DNA of 64,000 nucleotides from Erysipelothrix sp. HDW6C (lineage in GTDB: Bacteria; Bacillota_I; Bacilli_A; Erysipelotrichales; Erysipelotrichaceae), in NCBI RefSeq assembly GCF_011299615.1, contig NZ_CP049861.1:2170001-2234000 (forward strand), in the 5' to 3' direction. Each line of letters begins with the position of its first letter. Within the stretch, counting starts at the first letter, position 1. A model generated the notes under the pieces. The model made no database searches. It was not told where the DNA came from and was given only the letters and a program-made list of their open reading frames with translations. Below, piece by piece: positions 1-8,596 of the stretch. A program made the translations under genes and the position numbers.

Positions 1-439
1 TGATTCCTGCAAGAATCCAATTCATTCCCAACTGATATTTCCCTTTTTCTACGGACTTGCGTGATTCATGTACAAAGAATGTCGTTGCCATTCTTACAAG
101 AACGTCAACTTGGATCATTAAGAGTGATACGGGTAAAGCAATTGCCAGACCGTATTCAATATCTGTACCTGTTGCAATCGCTACGATTGTCCCAATCACT
201 GCTCCGGTGTGATAATCAGGAACAGACGCCCCACCATATGCACCAATTCCTAGTGACATCAGTTGTAAGGTTGATCCAATTGTCAGTCCCAATGTTGGAT
301 TCCCTAATATGAGACCAGTAATGAATCCCCCAATAACCACACTCCCTCCGTACAAACTAATTTGGACGTTCATTTGTGTGTATGTATAAAAAGCCATGTA
401 TATTAAAATTAAAATTATTTGTAGAATTCCGATATCCAT
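1..439 (-). CDS. PTS mannose/sorbose-family IIC membrane subunit (partial)
   Basis: The reading frame runs from an ATG at 439 leftwards off the window, so only about 146 N-terminal residues are visible. It starts MDIGILQIILILIYMAFY and is strongly hydrophobic, with Gly-rich segments typical of the sugar-conducting IIC subunit of the mannose/fructose/sorbose PTS family. An AGGAGG lies 5-10 bases upstream of the ATG. It follows the IIB gene by 12 bases and is co-directional with IIA and IIB, so the three form one operon. IIC is the membrane channel that takes up the sugar while IIB phosphorylates it. The substrate cannot be told from sequence; a IID subunit would be expected beyond the window edge. 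Confidence 0.85.
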   Translation of the reverse strand, partial: MDIGILQIILILIYMAFYTYTQMNVQISLYGGSVVIGGFITGLILGNPTLGLTIGSTLQLMSLGIGAYGGASVPDYHTGAVIGTIVAIATGTDIEYGLAIALPVSLLMIQVDVLVRMATTFFVHESRKSVEKGKYQLGMNWILAGI

Positions 440-451
440 GATAACCTCCTT

Positions 452-940
452 TTATTTTCCTAATTTCTCTAAGATTCCCTTCAAGTTCTCACTTGGATTT
501 GAAGGAATGAGTTGAAGTGTCAAATCAACACCTCGTTCCATTATTTTATGAAAGTCCAAAATTTCATAATCAGTGACTGCAACTGTATTTGCAATCTTGG
601 TTTTACCTTCAGTAAACGTTAGATTCCCAACATTGACCTTATCAATTGCTACCCCTTTGTCTAAGAGTTTCAATAATGTATCGGTACTCTTAATGATTAA
701 GAAAACACGTTGACCTTCATAGTTACCAGCTTTGATACGCTCTGCAGCATTGTCAATTGACAACACAGATAACGCGACACCATTAGGACATGCCAGTTTA
801 AGTGACATCTTTAAGATGTCATCTTGTGATGCAGCATCATCTACAACCATAATCCGTGTGACTCGTAATGAATTCGTCCACATAGTTGCAACTTGACCAT
901 GAATTAGACGGTCATCAATACGTGTATGAATTATTCCCAT
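452..940 (-). CDS. PTS mannose/fructose/sorbose-family IIB subunit
   Basis: A 162-residue cytoplasmic protein, full length for this family (about 160). The N-terminal motif RIDDRLIHGQV carries the phosphorylated histidine (His14), which receives phosphate from IIA and passes it to the sugar. It lies between IIA (82 bases upstream) and IIC (12 bases downstream). The start is well defined by a GGAGGAAG Shine-Dalgarno. Family assignment is secure; the sugar is unknown. Confidence 0.9.
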   Translation of the reverse strand: MGIIHTRIDDRLIHGQVATMWTNSLRVTRIMVVDDAASQDDILKMSLKLACPNGVALSVLSIDNAAERIKAGNYEGQRVFLIIKSTDTLLKLLDKGVAIDKVNVGNLTFTEGKTKIANTVAVTDYEILDFHKIMERGVDLTLQLIPSNPSENLKGILEKLGK

Positions 941-1022
941 AACTTACTTCCTCCTTGTAATTCCAGTATACGTGAACCGCTTACATCTGTCGTTTCATTG
1001 ATTTTCCGTAATGATAATACAT

Positions 1023-1433
1023 TTACTCATCATCGGCATCCGATGTAATTGCATAATTATTCATATATATACTGGATGATTTTCCATTTTCAACAATTTT
1101 TTGAACTTCTTCAGTTGTCATATATTGTGAAGGCTCCAAAACGATTTCAAGAACCATTGGCAAGTTAACGCCCGCAATCAAGTGTGTATGCTCTCTTTTT
1201 AGATATGGTAGAAATGCACGGTTTACACTACCACCTAAGAGATCTGTAAAGATAATTACCTCATCTTCACTCTTTACAGTACTAAAGTATTCATTGATCA
1301 TATCTTCGAGAGGCGTGTCACCAACATATGCACAAATAGCTGCAATGTCATTACTCTCACCAGCAAAGAATGATACGGTGTGCACAATCCCTTGTGCCAT
1401 ATTTCCATGTGACGCAATTAGTATTTTTCTCAT
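1023..1433 (-). CDS. PTS mannose-family IIA subunit
   Basis: A 136-residue protein beginning MRKILIASHGNMAQG, where His9 is the expected phosphorylation site that accepts phosphate from HPr. The frame is open further upstream to 1484, but those codons read through the perfect AGGAGG at about 1437-1442, so the ATG at 1433 is the likely start. The motif IIFTDLLGGSVNRAF is typical of the EIIA-man fold. It is the first gene of the PTS operon and is divergent from the AraC-type regulator at 1685, which is the obvious candidate controller. Confidence 0.88.
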   Translation of the reverse strand: MRKILIASHGNMAQGIVHTVSFFAGESNDIAAICAYVGDTPLEDMINEYFSTVKSEDEVIIFTDLLGGSVNRAFLPYLKREHTHLIAGVNLPMVLEIVLEPSQYMTTEEVQKIVENGKSSSIYMNNYAITSDADDE

Positions 1434-1631
1434 ATATCCTCCTGAATACATCATAAGCGCATTTGTCAGTCTAGGATATCGCATGATTTTCCGCTATGAA
1501 GTGGAAGTCTGTAGAATAATGAAAAATCAAACCAATAGTTTAGCCTTCTCTTTGTATCAAGAAAAACAAACACTCAGAATTATGTTGTATTTCCCTAATG
1601 TTGTTTCTTTGAAAACCGCTTAAATTCATAT

Positions 1632-1660
1632 TTATATTCTAACGTGTTGTACTGTATAAT
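1632..1660 (+). promoter_or_regulatory. Probable promoter of the AraC-type gene
   Basis: A perfect TATAAT (1655-1660) sits 24 bases before the ATG at 1685. The hexamer 17 bases upstream (TTATAT, 1632-1637) is a poor -35, which would suit an activated or weak promoter. A GAGAGG Shine-Dalgarno lies just before the gene. The divergent spacer (1434-1684) must also hold the PTS promoter, which I could not pin down. Confidence 0.4.
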
Positions 1661-1684
1661 ATTTCATAAAGAGAGGTATACTCC

Positions 1685-2422
1685 ATGAACCATGTATTTT
1701 GGAATAGTGAGCTTATCGGTGTATTCACGAATCAATTTGACTCAAAGAACCATTCTCATCTTATGATGCAGTTTTTTATCGCAATGGATGAAGAACCCCT
1801 TACAGTAATCATTGACAATGTGGAAATCAAAAGTAACTGTGTCCTCGTAAATTCAGACACCACGCATGCATTCAGTTCCAATAATACCTGGCATTTCTCA
1901 CTTCTTATTGATCCCTTGTCTGTAACTGGCATCTTACTTCGTCAGTCTCTTGCTGGAGCACGATATGGCATCTATCCATCAAAATCCTATATTTTTGACC
2001 CCAATACTATGAGTGAAAAGAACTATCAGGATTTTATACACAATCTCTTGGATCCAATAATTGAAAGTAGAGATTGCCCTTTAATTGACAGTCGTATAGG
2101 CGGACTCCTTGACATGCTTAGCAATTGTATCTGTGATACCCACGAATTGAATGCGTATGCTCAGTCTGTCTCACTATCGCAAAGTCGACTCTCACATTTA
2201 TTCAAACAAGAAACGGGTTTATCTTTAAAATCATACATCCTCTTACATCAAACAAAGATTGCTTTCATGCGCATCCTTGAAGGACAATCCATTACAGCGT
2301 CTGCACTCGAGGTAGGATTTGACAGTTCTGCACACTTTGCAGCAACTGCACAACGCTTGATGGGTATTTCGGCATCACAATCTACAAAAGATAGCCGTTT
2401 TTTGAAAGTCAAACCACTTTAA
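1685..2422 (+). CDS. AraC-family transcriptional regulator
   Basis: A 245-residue protein. The C-terminal third (about residues 150-240) is an AraC-type double helix-turn-helix: SLSQSRLSHLFKQETGLS forms the first HTH and the segment ending in the typical GFDSSAHFAATAQRLMG forms the second. The N-terminal half resembles a cupin-like sensing domain but is not specific enough to name a ligand. It is divergent from the PTS operon, which suggests it senses a sugar-related signal and controls that operon (inference). The transglutaminase-like gene follows 30 bases later and may be co-transcribed. Confidence 0.85.
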   Translation: MNHVFWNSELIGVFTNQFDSKNHSHLMMQFFIAMDEEPLTVIIDNVEIKSNCVLVNSDTTHAFSSNNTWHFSLLIDPLSVTGILLRQSLAGARYGIYPSKSYIFDPNTMSEKNYQDFIHNLLDPIIESRDCPLIDSRIGGLLDMLSNCICDTHELNAYAQSVSLSQSRLSHLFKQETGLSLKSYILLHQTKIAFMRILEGQSITASALEVGFDSSAHFAATAQRLMGISASQSTKDSRFLKVKPL

Positions 2423-2452
2423 CTCATTCATAATTGATCTATGGAGGTTATT

Positions 2453-3145
2453 ATGAAAAATGCATATTTAGAAGAAACACCCTTATTAAACTATTCACAC
2501 CCTAGTATCCAGGAAATTGTAGACAAATGGGCATCTGACAGTAGTTTTAACAAGATAAAACACGCATATGAATTTGTACAAAATGATGTCTTGTTTGGAT
2601 ACAATGCTACAGATGAAATGGCCGCATCCGAAGTTCTTAGTGATCATTATGGACAATGCAACACAAAGGCTACGCTACTCATGGCGATGCTTCGGGCATT
2701 AAAAATCTCCACACGTTTGCATGGGGCACTTGTCGACAAAGATTTTCAAGCTGGAGCACTACCTAAGTTAGTGTCCAAATTGTCACCACAAACAATCGTA
2801 CATACTTGGGTTGAGGTCTTCTATGATGATAAGTGGCATGCACTCGAAGGTGTCATCATCGATCAAGACTATTTCAAGTCAGTTCAAGATAAGTCTGGAG
2901 TAACCTGTGGTTCATTTGAAAAATATGCAATCGCAACTGATGATTTTACACCAGAAAGTGTGGCTTGGCGTGGTGACAGCACTTATATACAAAGTAATGC
3001 TGTCACAAAAGATTTAGGGGTGTATGATTCTCCCGATGATTTCTTTAATTCACATCAGCAACAACTTGGTCCCATCAAACTGTGGTTGTATACAAACATT
3101 GCCACGAAATGGATGACATGGAATGTCAAACGTGTTCGAAGATAA
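2453..3145 (+). CDS. Transglutaminase-like cysteine protease-fold protein
   Basis: A 230-residue cytoplasmic protein with the transglutaminase-like core. The nucleophile Cys lies in YGQCNTKATLLMAMLRALKI, the His in VHTWVEVFYDDKWHALE, and an acidic residue follows in the same strand pair. The upstream ATG at 2441 overlaps the GGAGG Shine-Dalgarno, so the ATG at 2453 is preferred. There is no signal peptide. Members of this superfamily are peptidases or peptide-modifying enzymes; the substrate here is unknown. It is probably co-transcribed with the AraC regulator and ends just before a clear terminator. Confidence 0.75.
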   Translation: MKNAYLEETPLLNYSHPSIQEIVDKWASDSSFNKIKHAYEFVQNDVLFGYNATDEMAASEVLSDHYGQCNTKATLLMAMLRALKISTRLHGALVDKDFQAGALPKLVSKLSPQTIVHTWVEVFYDDKWHALEGVIIDQDYFKSVQDKSGVTCGSFEKYAIATDDFTPESVAWRGDSTYIQSNAVTKDLGVYDSPDDFFNSHQQQLGPIKLWLYTNIATKWMTWNVKRVRR

Positions 3146-3155
3146 ATCATATTCC

Positions 3156-3187
3156 AAAAACGTCAGTTCGTTGAATTGACGTTTTTT
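3156..3187 (+). terminator. Intrinsic terminator after the transglutaminase-like gene
   Basis: The stem AAAAACGTCA / TTGACGTTTTTT closes a short loop and ends in a T-run about 10 bases after the stop codon. The A-rich left arm could make it work weakly in the other direction. Confidence 0.85.
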
Positions 3188-3189
3188 CT

Positions 3190-3501
3190 ACTATCATTGC
3201 AAAACAACGAATTCACTCGCTTATACCTCTTTATAGTTTTTATATACAAAGGCTGCAAAAGTTGTTTCATAGCATTTTTCAATCATTTCATAACATTATC
3301 TTAGTAACTGGTATGCTGAGTTATATAATTCTATATATAGTTCATAAAAGTCACATTACACAATGTCTCTACATTCATTAATGTTTTATTTAGTATCGGC
3401 ATTACACTGAATATCTCGACTTCAGATGTTAAAGATTCTATTGTTCAGAATCCTAACTTGTAGATCTATGTAAGAACAGTCAAACCACAAGTGGAGGAAC
3501 C
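3190..3501 (+). other. AT-rich intergenic region before the LPxTG gene
   Basis: About 310 bases without a convincing gene. A TATAAT lies at 3324-3329 with only a weak -35 (TTAGTA, 17 bases upstream). A short open stretch around 3378-3463 reads like a hydrophobic segment followed by a polar tail and may be the relic of a small secreted protein, but it has no start or ribosome site. A GGAGG lies just before the next gene. Confidence 0.35.
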
Positions 3502-5004
3502 ATGAAAAAATATAGAATATACCTAATTGCTAGCATACTGTTGTCCATTTCAGTCACGACAGTATCCGCAAGTGAACCTGAAACACAGTTTAACAATGAA
3601 ATTACATCTGATTTTATAGGTACAGGAGACAGCATTGATATAGAGGGAGCTGATGTTCTTGCTGAAACCGATGAATGGATGCCTGACGGGAATCTTCAAC
3701 ATGCAATAAGTCAAAAATTAAACATAGAAGTTGCCGACCTTTCCAAAGAGAAAATGGAGTTACTAACTTCTCTTGAACTTAACAGCTCTGAGAATATCAT
3801 TAGCAATCTCAGCGGTCTAGAGTACGCAGTTAATCTCGTTGATTTAAAGATCGGATTGGCCACTAACATTACGGACTATACGCCCATAACACTATTGGAA
3901 CAATTAGACTACTTAGCACTCACTACACCAAATCTCAACGACGGTAACTTCCCAAACCTTCCACAGTCTATAAGTATTCTTGATCTGCGGGAAACACGAA
4001 TAACAGATGAAAGCCTAAATATTGTCGGGCATATAGAGAATTTAGAATACCTGTATATTGATCGATTAAAAACAATTAAAAGTATTGATCCTCTCGTTCA
4101 TGCAAAGAAACTGCGATTAATCTTCATGCAGTTCTCCGGTGTTCACGATTTCAGAATTGTAAATGAAATGCCTGCACTACGTGAACTGCTTGCCTATTCA
4201 CCAAACGTTGGTGACGATAATTCAATTTCAACTTTATATCATGAGGAATTAATCTATGACGAAATCAACAAAGTAGTCTTCATTCCTTTTTCAATCATGC
4301 CTGATCGTCTAACAAATTTTGATGGTTACCAACCACCATTCACCAAGTCAACATCAGCAAACAATACTGTCCTTAAAATTAATGGAGATCAAATCCCTTC
4401 CAGCCGAATGACAATTGATGAGCATGGAATTACAGTATCTGGTTTCGATGTTCTAGATTTTGAATCCATTACAAGCTTGTATTATAACGCACGCTTTGAC
4501 AACCCCGCTGGATCATACGAAACACCGGAACACCTCATTAACTACGCAATATCATCAGGGATCTACCTGCACCAATTTGATGTCATTCCAGCCCCATCTT
4601 TTGGGGAAATCATCATAAAATATACCGATGAAATGGGAAACGAATTGGTCCCAACAATTCGCAACGAAGGTCTTATTGGTGAAGCTTTCATTGCTGCACC
4701 AATTGAGATTGATGGATGGAAATTACAACCTGGCCAAACCAAAATAGAAATGCAATTTGAAAAGGATATACAAACCCAAAGTTTTATCTATATTGAAAAT
4801 TCAATTAACCCTGTGATACCCCAAGAAGTAATTCCTGAAGGCCCGAATGATGATACAAAAATACCTACTGAATCAGAAAATCAATCTCTGGAAAATTTGC
4901 CAAATACAGGATTTTCAAATTCAGACTTGGCAATATATTGGGGAGGATTCTTGCTTGTCGGAATCGGTATTTACCTTGTAATTCGTAAAGAATATTCTAA
5001 GTAG
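3502..5004 (+). CDS. LPxTG-anchored leucine-rich-repeat surface protein
   Basis: A 500-residue exported protein. It has an N-terminal signal peptide (residues 1-24, cleavage after VSA), then several degenerate leucine-rich repeats (about 80-230; LSGLEYAVNLVDLKIGL, IENLEYLYIDRLKTI). A MucBP-like segment (about 370-435, EIIIKYTDEMGNELVP) follows, then a Pro/Glu linker and the sorting signal LPNTG with a membrane segment and a short KEYSK-type basic tail. Sortase would anchor it to peptidoglycan. LRR and MucBP domains in such proteins usually bind host or matrix ligands, so a role in adhesion is likely (inference). It is monocistronic, ending before a long bidirectional hairpin. Confidence 0.88.
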   Translation: MKKYRIYLIASILLSISVTTVSASEPETQFNNEITSDFIGTGDSIDIEGADVLAETDEWMPDGNLQHAISQKLNIEVADLSKEKMELLTSLELNSSENIISNLSGLEYAVNLVDLKIGLATNITDYTPITLLEQLDYLALTTPNLNDGNFPNLPQSISILDLRETRITDESLNIVGHIENLEYLYIDRLKTIKSIDPLVHAKKLRLIFMQFSGVHDFRIVNEMPALRELLAYSPNVGDDNSISTLYHEELIYDEINKVVFIPFSIMPDRLTNFDGYQPPFTKSTSANNTVLKINGDQIPSSRMTIDEHGITVSGFDVLDFESITSLYYNARFDNPAGSYETPEHLINYAISSGIYLHQFDVIPAPSFGEIIIKYTDEMGNELVPTIRNEGLIGEAFIAAPIEIDGWKLQPGQTKIEMQFEKDIQTQSFIYIENSINPVIPQEVIPEGPNDDTKIPTESENQSLENLPNTGFSNSDLAIYWGGFLLVGIGIYLVIRKEYSK

Positions 5005-5062
5005 CGGTTTAATCCTACAAAATTCACCAATTAAAGCTTATTATACGATTTTCAACCTTAAC

Positions 5063-5100
5063 ACTATAAAGACGGATACAATTGCATCCGTCTTTATAGT
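5063..5100. terminator. Bidirectional terminator between convergent genes
   Basis: A 15-bp perfect stem (ACTATAAAGACGGAT / ATCCGTCTTTATAGT) around an 8-base loop, placed between the convergent LPxTG gene and the hydrolase gene. It has no long T-run in either direction, so efficiency is uncertain. Confidence 0.6.
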
Positions 5101-5101
5101 A

Positions 5102-6085
5102 TTAAGCAGTATGAAACGACTCACTTGGAGGTTTTGTCTGATCCGTAATTCTCAAGAATTGCGTTAAAAATGTACTCACACAGCTTGAAAATTGATCTGG
5201 TTTCTCAATATTAGGGAAGTGAGCAGTATCATTGAAAACTATAAACTTCTTCGAATCATGACTCAACCTTTCAAAGTATTCATATGCACATTCAAGTGAA
5301 ACTTGACCATCGTGTGCGCCATGAACGAAGAGCATTGGGATATTAATGTCCAACACTGCACCACTCAAATCGATGTCCTTTACTGAATCGAATAGCACTT
5401 CATGACTTTTCTTTAGTCCTCGTAGATACCATATTTTTTCTTTCAGTGTATAATCCCTACTTGATAACAGCCTACCCATTACAAAATTTCTTGGAAGGTC
5501 TCTATGCATTAGACCCGCTTTATATCTCATAATGAGTGGTGTTTTTATATTCTTCATATAATTAGAGGACATTGATTCCATTTCTAAACGATTCATTTCA
5601 AGAAGTCTAAGCCCTTTCTCATCCTCATTTGACTCGCATAATTGAAGTAGCTTATCATATATACTTACTTCGGAGGCATGAGTATTTACAAGCTGAGCAA
5701 TCCCAATGTAAGCACTAAATATCTCAGGTTCCAAGCGCATCGCTTCAATACAGAGATATGTACCAAAGGAATGACCCATTAGTATGACCTTATCCTGATT
5801 ATAATGTGACCTTAGATAGTTTGCCAACTTGATAACATCATTGATGTGTGAAGTGAGTGTAACAGGTTCATTTGTTTTGAACGATAAACCACATCCGCGT
5901 TGATCGTAATAGCACACGTTAAATTCAGAGAGATATGTATTCGGTAATTTCGTGTAAAAAAGTGCATATTCAGGACTGCCTGGACCACCGTGAACATAGA
6001 GAATAATTGGTTTCTCAGAATTGTTATCAGATAGGAATAGTCCATATGTTTCGCCCTCAATCGTAATCATTTGTTTATGGACCAT
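5102..6085 (-). CDS. Alpha/beta-hydrolase, proline-iminopeptidase-like
   Basis: A 327-residue cytoplasmic hydrolase. The oxyanion motif VHGGPGSP (about residue 31) and DQRGCGLS are typical of the S33 prolyl aminopeptidase branch. The nucleophile elbow is GHSFGTYL, the acid lies in HGAHDGQVS and the catalytic His in NDTAHFPN. Substrate specificity is not certain; many S33-like proteins are esterases or amidases. It lies 2 bases after the ABC permease gene, so it is the last gene of the ABC/TetR-linked operon, and its product may act on a compound handled by the exporter. Confidence 0.8.
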   Translation of the reverse strand: MVHKQMITIEGETYGLFLSDNNSEKPIILYVHGGPGSPEYALFYTKLPNTYLSEFNVCYYDQRGCGLSFKTNEPVTLTSHINDVIKLANYLRSHYNQDKVILMGHSFGTYLCIEAMRLEPEIFSAYIGIAQLVNTHASEVSIYDKLLQLCESNEDEKGLRLLEMNRLEMESMSSNYMKNIKTPLIMRYKAGLMHRDLPRNFVMGRLLSSRDYTLKEKIWYLRGLKKSHEVLFDSVKDIDLSGAVLDINIPMLFVHGAHDGQVSLECAYEYFERLSHDSKKFIVFNDTAHFPNIEKPDQFSSCVSTFLTQFLRITDQTKPPSESFHTA

Positions 6086-6087
6086 TT

Positions 6088-6804
6088 TTAGGCTCCTCGC
6101 AATTCAAATTTATCGATTTTCTTTGCCATTTTTGAACTCAATGTAACTGAAATCACCATCAGTAATAACGAAATGTAGATGGAGGGTGAACCATCCCCAA
6201 CAGTCTGAACATTACAAAGAATGGCACTGATGATAATTGCTGTAATGATAGTTGTTGGTATAGATTTAAGATTGAATCCCATTGCCATGCTGATCATCCC
6301 TACCAATGTTGCATTAATAGCAACTTCTAAAACTTTAGGAAACTGCGCCATGAATTGAACGGACAATGAATTGGGCTGATTTAAGATTGGGAATAATGAC
6401 TCCGAAACAAAGAATAACAAATACACAACAGTTTGGCTCAATACGGCATATATAATTGTTAGCGAAACACACACGATCAATTTTGCCAGAAATACTTTGA
6501 TACGCGATACCGGGTACAACATTAGTAATTGTACATTCTCATTATGATAAGACTCGACAACAAACTTCGAGAAAATCACTGCAGACAGAATTGAGAAGCT
6601 TGCTAATGATAAAAGGTGAACCATGGTAAATACAAATTCATAACTCGCTAAAAAGTTATTTGAAACTGCATCATCTGGCTTCATCTTTGATACAAAAGCA
6701 AAGAAATAACACATGACAACAAGCATGAGTGTCATTAGAGCAACAGATACTGTATACCTTGAAATTGATGTGCGTTTAAATTCTAATTTGATGAGTTTAT
6801 TCAT
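6088..6804 (-). CDS. ABC transporter permease (ABC-2 type)
   Basis: A 238-residue protein with about six predicted membrane helices and a short cytoplasmic N-terminus starting MNKLIKLEFKRT, the usual entry of ABC-2 permeases. It overlaps the ATPase gene by 8 bases, showing translational coupling. With that ATPase it would form an exporter of a drug, peptide or lipid; the substrate is unknown. Confidence 0.82.
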   Translation of the reverse strand: MNKLIKLEFKRTSISRYTVSVALMTLMLVVMCYFFAFVSKMKPDDAVSNNFLASYEFVFTMVHLLSLASFSILSAVIFSKFVVESYHNENVQLLMLYPVSRIKVFLAKLIVCVSLTIIYAVLSQTVVYLLFFVSESLFPILNQPNSLSVQFMAQFPKVLEVAINATLVGMISMAMGFNLKSIPTTIITAIIISAILCNVQTVGDGSPSIYISLLLMVISVTLSSKMAKKIDKFELRGA

Positions 6805-7519
6805 TGGTTGTTTCCTCCATTTTTTCGATTAAGAAATTTTCTAAATTGACCCCTTGTTTTTCTATTAATACCTGTATATTTTCATCAACAGTAATCTTAT
6901 GATTACTAATTAAAAGTATATGATCGGATACCTCTATAACTTCGGACAATATGTGGCTAGAGAAAATAATTGTCACCCCACTCAGAGATAGATTTTTGAA
7001 GAGTGTTCTCATGTCACGGATTCCAATAGGATCAAGTCCATTCAAGGGTTCATCGAGAATTAGAACTTTAGGTGAATGAGCAATCGAGCGGGCGATTGCA
7101 AGGCGCTGCTTCATTCCTAAAGAGAATTCGCTTACTTTATTATTCTTTTCTTCAATGAGTCCAACTTTTACTAACACTTCGTTAATTATCAACTCATGAT
7201 CATCTGAATTTACACCCATGTAGTCTAGATGTAGGGATAGATTGTCATAGGCATTTAAGTGTGCATAAAATTTTGGATTTTCAATCGTTGCACCAATTCG
7301 TGTCAACACTTCAACGCGATTCAACTGCGGATTATAGCCGTCAACTAAGATGTCTCCCTCATCCATTTTCAGCAAACCCAACACGGCTTTAAAAAGTGTT
7401 GTCTTACCAGACCCATTTTTTCCTAGCAAACCATAGATACCCTGATTGCATGTAAACGTACAGTGTTCAAGCACTGACTTATCGCTGTACTTAAGCGACA
7501 CATTATTAATTTCGATCAT
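6797..7519 (-). CDS. ABC transporter ATP-binding protein
   Basis: A 240-residue ATPase with all core motifs: Walker A GKNGSGKTT (about 34-42), signature FSLGMKQRLAIAR, Walker B VLILDEPLNGLDP and the H-loop region SSHILSEV. It couples ATP hydrolysis to the permease encoded immediately downstream. A perfect operator-like palindrome lies just upstream (7532-7548) and a related one precedes the tetR gene, so TetR control is likely. Confidence 0.92.
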   Translation of the reverse strand: MIEINNVSLKYSDKSVLEHCTFTCNQGIYGLLGKNGSGKTTLFKAVLGLLKMDEGDILVDGYNPQLNRVEVLTRIGATIENPKFYAHLNAYDNLSLHLDYMGVNSDDHELIINEVLVKVGLIEEKNNKVSEFSLGMKQRLAIARSIAHSPKVLILDEPLNGLDPIGIRDMRTLFKNLSLSGVTIIFSSHILSEVIEVSDHILLISNHKITVDENIQVLIEKQGVNLENFLIEKMEETTNE

Positions 7520-7531
7520 TTTTTTCTCCTT

Positions 7532-7548
7532 ACAGACTATCAGTCTGT
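7532..7548. promoter_or_regulatory. TetR-type operator upstream of the ABC operon
   Basis: The perfect palindrome ACAGACT-ATC-AGTCTGT lies between tetR and the ABC ATPase gene. It closely matches the site at 8261-8277 upstream of tetR, supporting one regulator acting on both. Confidence 0.7.
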
Positions 7549-7570
7549 TGTTGTGTAAAAGTTAAGTTGC

Positions 7571-8212
7571 CTAGGCAACTTTTGTAATTCTTTTATAATA
7601 TACAATGATACACTCGACTAACTCTGCATCCAGCAAATCGACCCCAAGACCCTTAAATAGACTTTGGTAAAATTCAATTTTACTTTTTAACTGCGAAATA
7701 TTAACGTCATAGAGCATCGTACCAATCCAAATGCTGAAGAAATAAGTAATCAGTTCTGCACACTCGAACGGCGATTGACATTGCATCGATCCATCTGTAT
7801 TTCCTTCAATGATGAATTGTTCAATTCTAGGTAGAACATGTGTCATATTCATTTGATACAACTCACCGAATATTTTCGGATCATTAAACATTTCACGCGC
7901 ACCAGAAAGCAAGTCTGCTTTTGAGTAATCATTAAGACGATTTAAGAATAAAAGACGTAGTCGCTGCAATGATGTTTTATCATCAAGCTCAAGATAATAC
8001 TTAAACTGATTTTCTTGCCCTTCTAACCCCATCATAATGTGATCAAATATTTCTTTTTTTGATTTAAAATGGTGATAAATTGATCCTTTTGAAAATCCGT
8101 AATCGATAATATCTTGCATTGTAGTGTTATCATACCCTTTTTCAAAAAATAACTTTTGAGCGGTTTCTAGAATTCGAGCGATTGTCTTCTCCGAATCTCT
8201 TTTACTTGTCAT
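7571..8212 (-). CDS. TetR/AcrR-family repressor
   Basis: A 213-residue regulator. The N-terminal HTH (about residues 8-55; ILETAQKLFFEKGYDNTTMQ then FSKGSIYHHFKSKKEIF) is textbook TetR. The rest is the helical ligand-binding domain and is not specific. It lies upstream of and co-directional with the ABC exporter genes. Near-identical palindromes precede both tetR and the ABC operon, so it probably represses itself and the exporter until an unknown ligand binds. Confidence 0.9.
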   Translation of the reverse strand: MTSKRDSEKTIARILETAQKLFFEKGYDNTTMQDIIDYGFSKGSIYHHFKSKKEIFDHIMMGLEGQENQFKYYLELDDKTSLQRLRLLFLNRLNDYSKADLLSGAREMFNDPKIFGELYQMNMTHVLPRIEQFIIEGNTDGSMQCQSPFECAELITYFFSIWIGTMLYDVNISQLKSKIEFYQSLFKGLGVDLLDAELVECIIVYYKRITKVA

Positions 8213-8235
8213 TTAACTTTAGCTCCTTACTCCAA

Positions 8236-8277
8236 ACCTTCGGTCTGTAAACATACAATAACAGACCGACAGTCTGT
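8236..8277. promoter_or_regulatory. TetR-type operator(s) upstream of tetR
   Basis: ACAGACC-GAC-AGTCTGT (8261-8277) matches the operator at 7532-7548 with one arm change. A weaker neighbour built on CGGTCTGT (8241-8248) lies between it and the tetR start. Their position over the likely tetR promoter suggests autoregulation. Confidence 0.62.
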
Positions 8278-8596
8278 TGTCAACACTTTGTTCATAGAAC
8301 CTGTTGCATACAAAATTTATAACTCTAATAAGACGTGTGTGATTTTGAAATGGATAATTTTACTTAAATTACTTTTATTACATTTTTCGGTAGTTTTATT
8401 ACTTTTATATAACATTATGAAGTTTGTGTAGTATAATCGAGTATCCACTCTTTTTTGTGGAAGGATTGGAGTGTGTAAGCACACATATCAAGTAACGTAT
8501 ATACTATAAATACTGACTGTCATTATTGATTTATCAATTGTATTCTACCAGTTTATATACATTGCCTAACTGCTAATATGAAAGTGAGAATAATGA
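8278..8596 (+). promoter_or_regulatory. Leader and promoter region of the glycosyltransferase gene
   Basis: About 320 bases, AT-rich. A perfect TATAAT (8432-8437) lies 160 bases before the gene, without a good -35. The leader after it can form small hairpins (TCCAC/GTGGA around 8454-8462; GTGTG/CACAC around 8472-8485). I recognise no riboswitch class. The direct repeat TTTATTACTTTTAT occurs twice around 8365-8410. Confidence 0.4.
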
